From: Amycolatopsis mongoliensis
GTDB lineage: Bacteria; Actinomycetota; Actinomycetes; Mycobacteriales; Pseudonocardiaceae
Reading direction: 5' to 3'
Assembly (NCBI RefSeq): GCF_030285665.1
Contig: NZ_CP127295.1
Location: 1,426,001-1,490,000 of the forward strand
Length of the DNA stretch: 64,000 bases
Part shown: piece by piece, positions 62,987-64,000 of the stretch
Position numbering within the stretch: position 1 is the stretch's first letter
Layout: every line of letters begins with the position of its first letter
The notes under the pieces: generated by a model
What the model was told of the DNA's origin: nothing
Databases searched by the model: none
The model's input: only the letters and a program-made list of their open reading frames with translations
Position numbers and translations under genes: made by a program

Positions 62987-63983
62987 GGCCGCCTCCCGGG
63001 AGTACCTGCACCTTGAGGCCCGAGCCGCTGCGCATCTTGGCGAGCGCCTCGGGGTACTGCTCCAGCGGCAGCGTGTCCGTGAGCAGCGAATCGGTGTCGA
63101 TCGCGCCGGTCGCGACGAGGTCGAGCGCGGCGCCGAAGCTGTGCAGCACGGCCATCGAGCCGACGATGGTGATTTCGTCGTTGTAGATGCGGAACGGCGA
63201 AAGCGCGACGCGGGCTTCCGCCGGTGCGACGCCGAAGACGAGCAGCCGGCCACCGCGCCGGATCGAGTCGAACGCGGCTTCGATGGCCGGGGCGGCGCCG
63301 GTCGCGTCGACGGCGACGTCGAACTTCTCGCCGTTCAGCTCGCCGACGTCCGACGCGGTGGCGACGGCGCCGAGACTCGTCGCCCGCGGCAGCCGGTCCT
63401 TGTTCCGGTCCACCACCGTGACCTGCGCGCCGGAGCGTTGCAGCAGCTGCTGCATGATCAGGCCCATGGTGCCGGCGCCGACCACGAGGAAGCGCTCTCC
63501 GGCTTCGACGCCGACACGGCGCACGCCGTGCACCGCGCAGGAGACGGGTTCGACCAGCGCGCCCTGCTCCCAGGTCATCGAGTCGGGCATGCGGTAGCAG
63601 GTGGACGACGGGACGGCGACGTACTCGGCGAAGGCGCCGTTGACGGTGTCGCCGGTGGCACCCCAGTTCGCGCAGAGGTTGCCGTGGCCGGCGCGGCAGG
63701 GGCCGCAGTAGCCGCAGAACAGCGACGGGTCGACGGCGACGCGGTCGCCGATCTTCCACTCGCCCGGCACGTCCGCGCCGAGCTCGACGATCTCCCCGGC
63801 GAACTCGTGCCCGGGGACGATCGGATACGGCGTGGGCGGGAAGTGCCCGTCCGCGATGTGCAGGTCGGTCCCGCAGATCCCGCACGCTCCGACCTTGACG
63901 ACGACCTGGCGTTCCCCGGGTTTCGGATCGGGCACCTCGCCGACCCTGATCTCACCGGGCCGGTCGACGATGGCGGCACGCAT
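62979..63983 (-). CDS. Zinc-dependent medium-chain alcohol/polyol dehydrogenase
   Basis: 334 residues: catalytic zinc ligands in GICGTD (Cys) and PGHEFAGE (His, Glu), a structural zinc loop CGYCGPCRAGHGNLC, and NAD motif VVGAGTMG with an acidic VVDRNKD after it, pointing to NAD+. Sorbitol/mannitol/xylitol-type dehydrogenases share this. It leads the ABC importer operon, so the imported compound is most likely a sugar alcohol oxidised to a ketose. AAGGGG precedes the ATG at 63983; its promoter lies beyond the window. Confidence 0.9.
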   Translation of the reverse strand: MRAAIVDRPGEIRVGEVPDPKPGERQVVVKVGACGICGTDLHIADGHFPPTPYPIVPGHEFAGEIVELGADVPGEWKIGDRVAVDPSLFCGYCGPCRAGHGNLCANWGATGDTVNGAFAEYVAVPSSTCYRMPDSMTWEQGALVEPVSCAVHGVRRVGVEAGERFLVVGAGTMGLIMQQLLQRSGAQVTVVDRNKDRLPRATSLGAVATASDVGELNGEKFDVAVDATGAAPAIEAAFDSIRRGGRLLVFGVAPAEARVALSPFRIYNDEITIVGSMAVLHSFGAALDLVATGAIDTDSLLTDTLPLEQYPEALAKMRSGSGLKVQVLPGGGRA

Positions 63984-64000
63984 GCCTTGCCCCTTTCTCG

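Overview
The window is a continuous stretch of a very GC-rich actinobacterial chromosome. Codon use is heavily G/C at third positions, GTG and TTG starts are common, and ATGA/TGATG gene overlaps are frequent. A core of genes keeps the order and strands known from Mycobacterium tuberculosis Rv3302c-Rv3309c: glpD (-), lpdA (-), a small gamma-glutamylcyclotransferase-like gene (+), an M20 amidohydrolase (-), purine nucleoside phosphorylase (+), a phosphosugar mutase (+) and upp (-). Gene content (mutAB-meaB, CYP105-like P450s, deoC-ALDH-ALDH, many ECF/TetR/MerR/XRE regulators, polyol ABC operon) suggests a Pseudonocardiaceae member, most likely Amycolatopsis or a close relative. This placement is inference.

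Layout. 0-7 kb: end of a histidine kinase gene, an acetyltransferase, glycerol uptake and catabolism (glpD divergent from glpF-glpK), and a VOC protein. 7-9 kb: a sortase with a likely substrate and a second small secreted protein. 9-14 kb: lpdA, the cyclotransferase, an AbiEi/DUF559-like gene bounded by repeats, and an M20 amidohydrolase. 14-19 kb: methylmalonyl-CoA mutase operon mutA-mutB-meaB. 19-23 kb: a Ser/Thr kinase and a MerR regulator divergent from two membrane genes plus purine nucleoside phosphorylase. 24-31 kb: a glycosyltransferase, a phosphosugar mutase, a flavoprotein, and an XRE/ImmA/membrane protein/amidohydrolase operon. 31-33 kb: a small membrane gene coupled to an unusual hisS. 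33-40 kb: a compact redox operon (FAD monooxygenase, FMN hydroxyacid oxidase, divergent P450, cation/proton antiporter) running into a two-component system. 40-47 kb: aldo/keto reductase-MerR pair, TetR, ECF sigma/anti-sigma-like pair, GT-C-like membrane protein, pentapeptide protein, upp, tyrosine phosphatase. 47-53 kb: DUF1707 protein, deoC-ALDH-ALDH operon, GH12-like lipoprotein. 52.8-56.3 kb: TetR divergent from two tandem P450s and a 3Fe-4S ferredoxin. 56.3-57.6 kb: an IS3-family element. 57.6-58.8 kb: a second AbiEi/DUF559-like gene bounded by repeats. 58.8-64 kb: a polyol-type ABC operon with a zinc dehydrogenase.

The most unusual signal is in the repeats. Two unrelated-looking repeat families occur: a 46-52 bp near-perfect palindrome (three copies) and arrays of a 21-bp unit (three arrays). 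For each family, one AbiEi/DUF559-like gene is bracketed on both sides by copies. Both bracketed genes also carry two TTATCCACA motifs spaced 9-10 nt apart, about 50-55 nt upstream of the start, and both end with a TGA that lies inside the downstream repeat. Together these look like two versions of one 1.1-kb cassette. One sits inside the otherwise conserved Rv3304-amiA-like gene pair. Solo repeat copies elsewhere sit immediately after stop codons, as expected of non-autonomous or terminator-like elements. An IS3 element has inserted exactly at the edge of one palindrome copy.

No tRNA, rRNA, CRISPR array or prophage was seen. All functional calls come from reading motifs and gene context; no database search was run.
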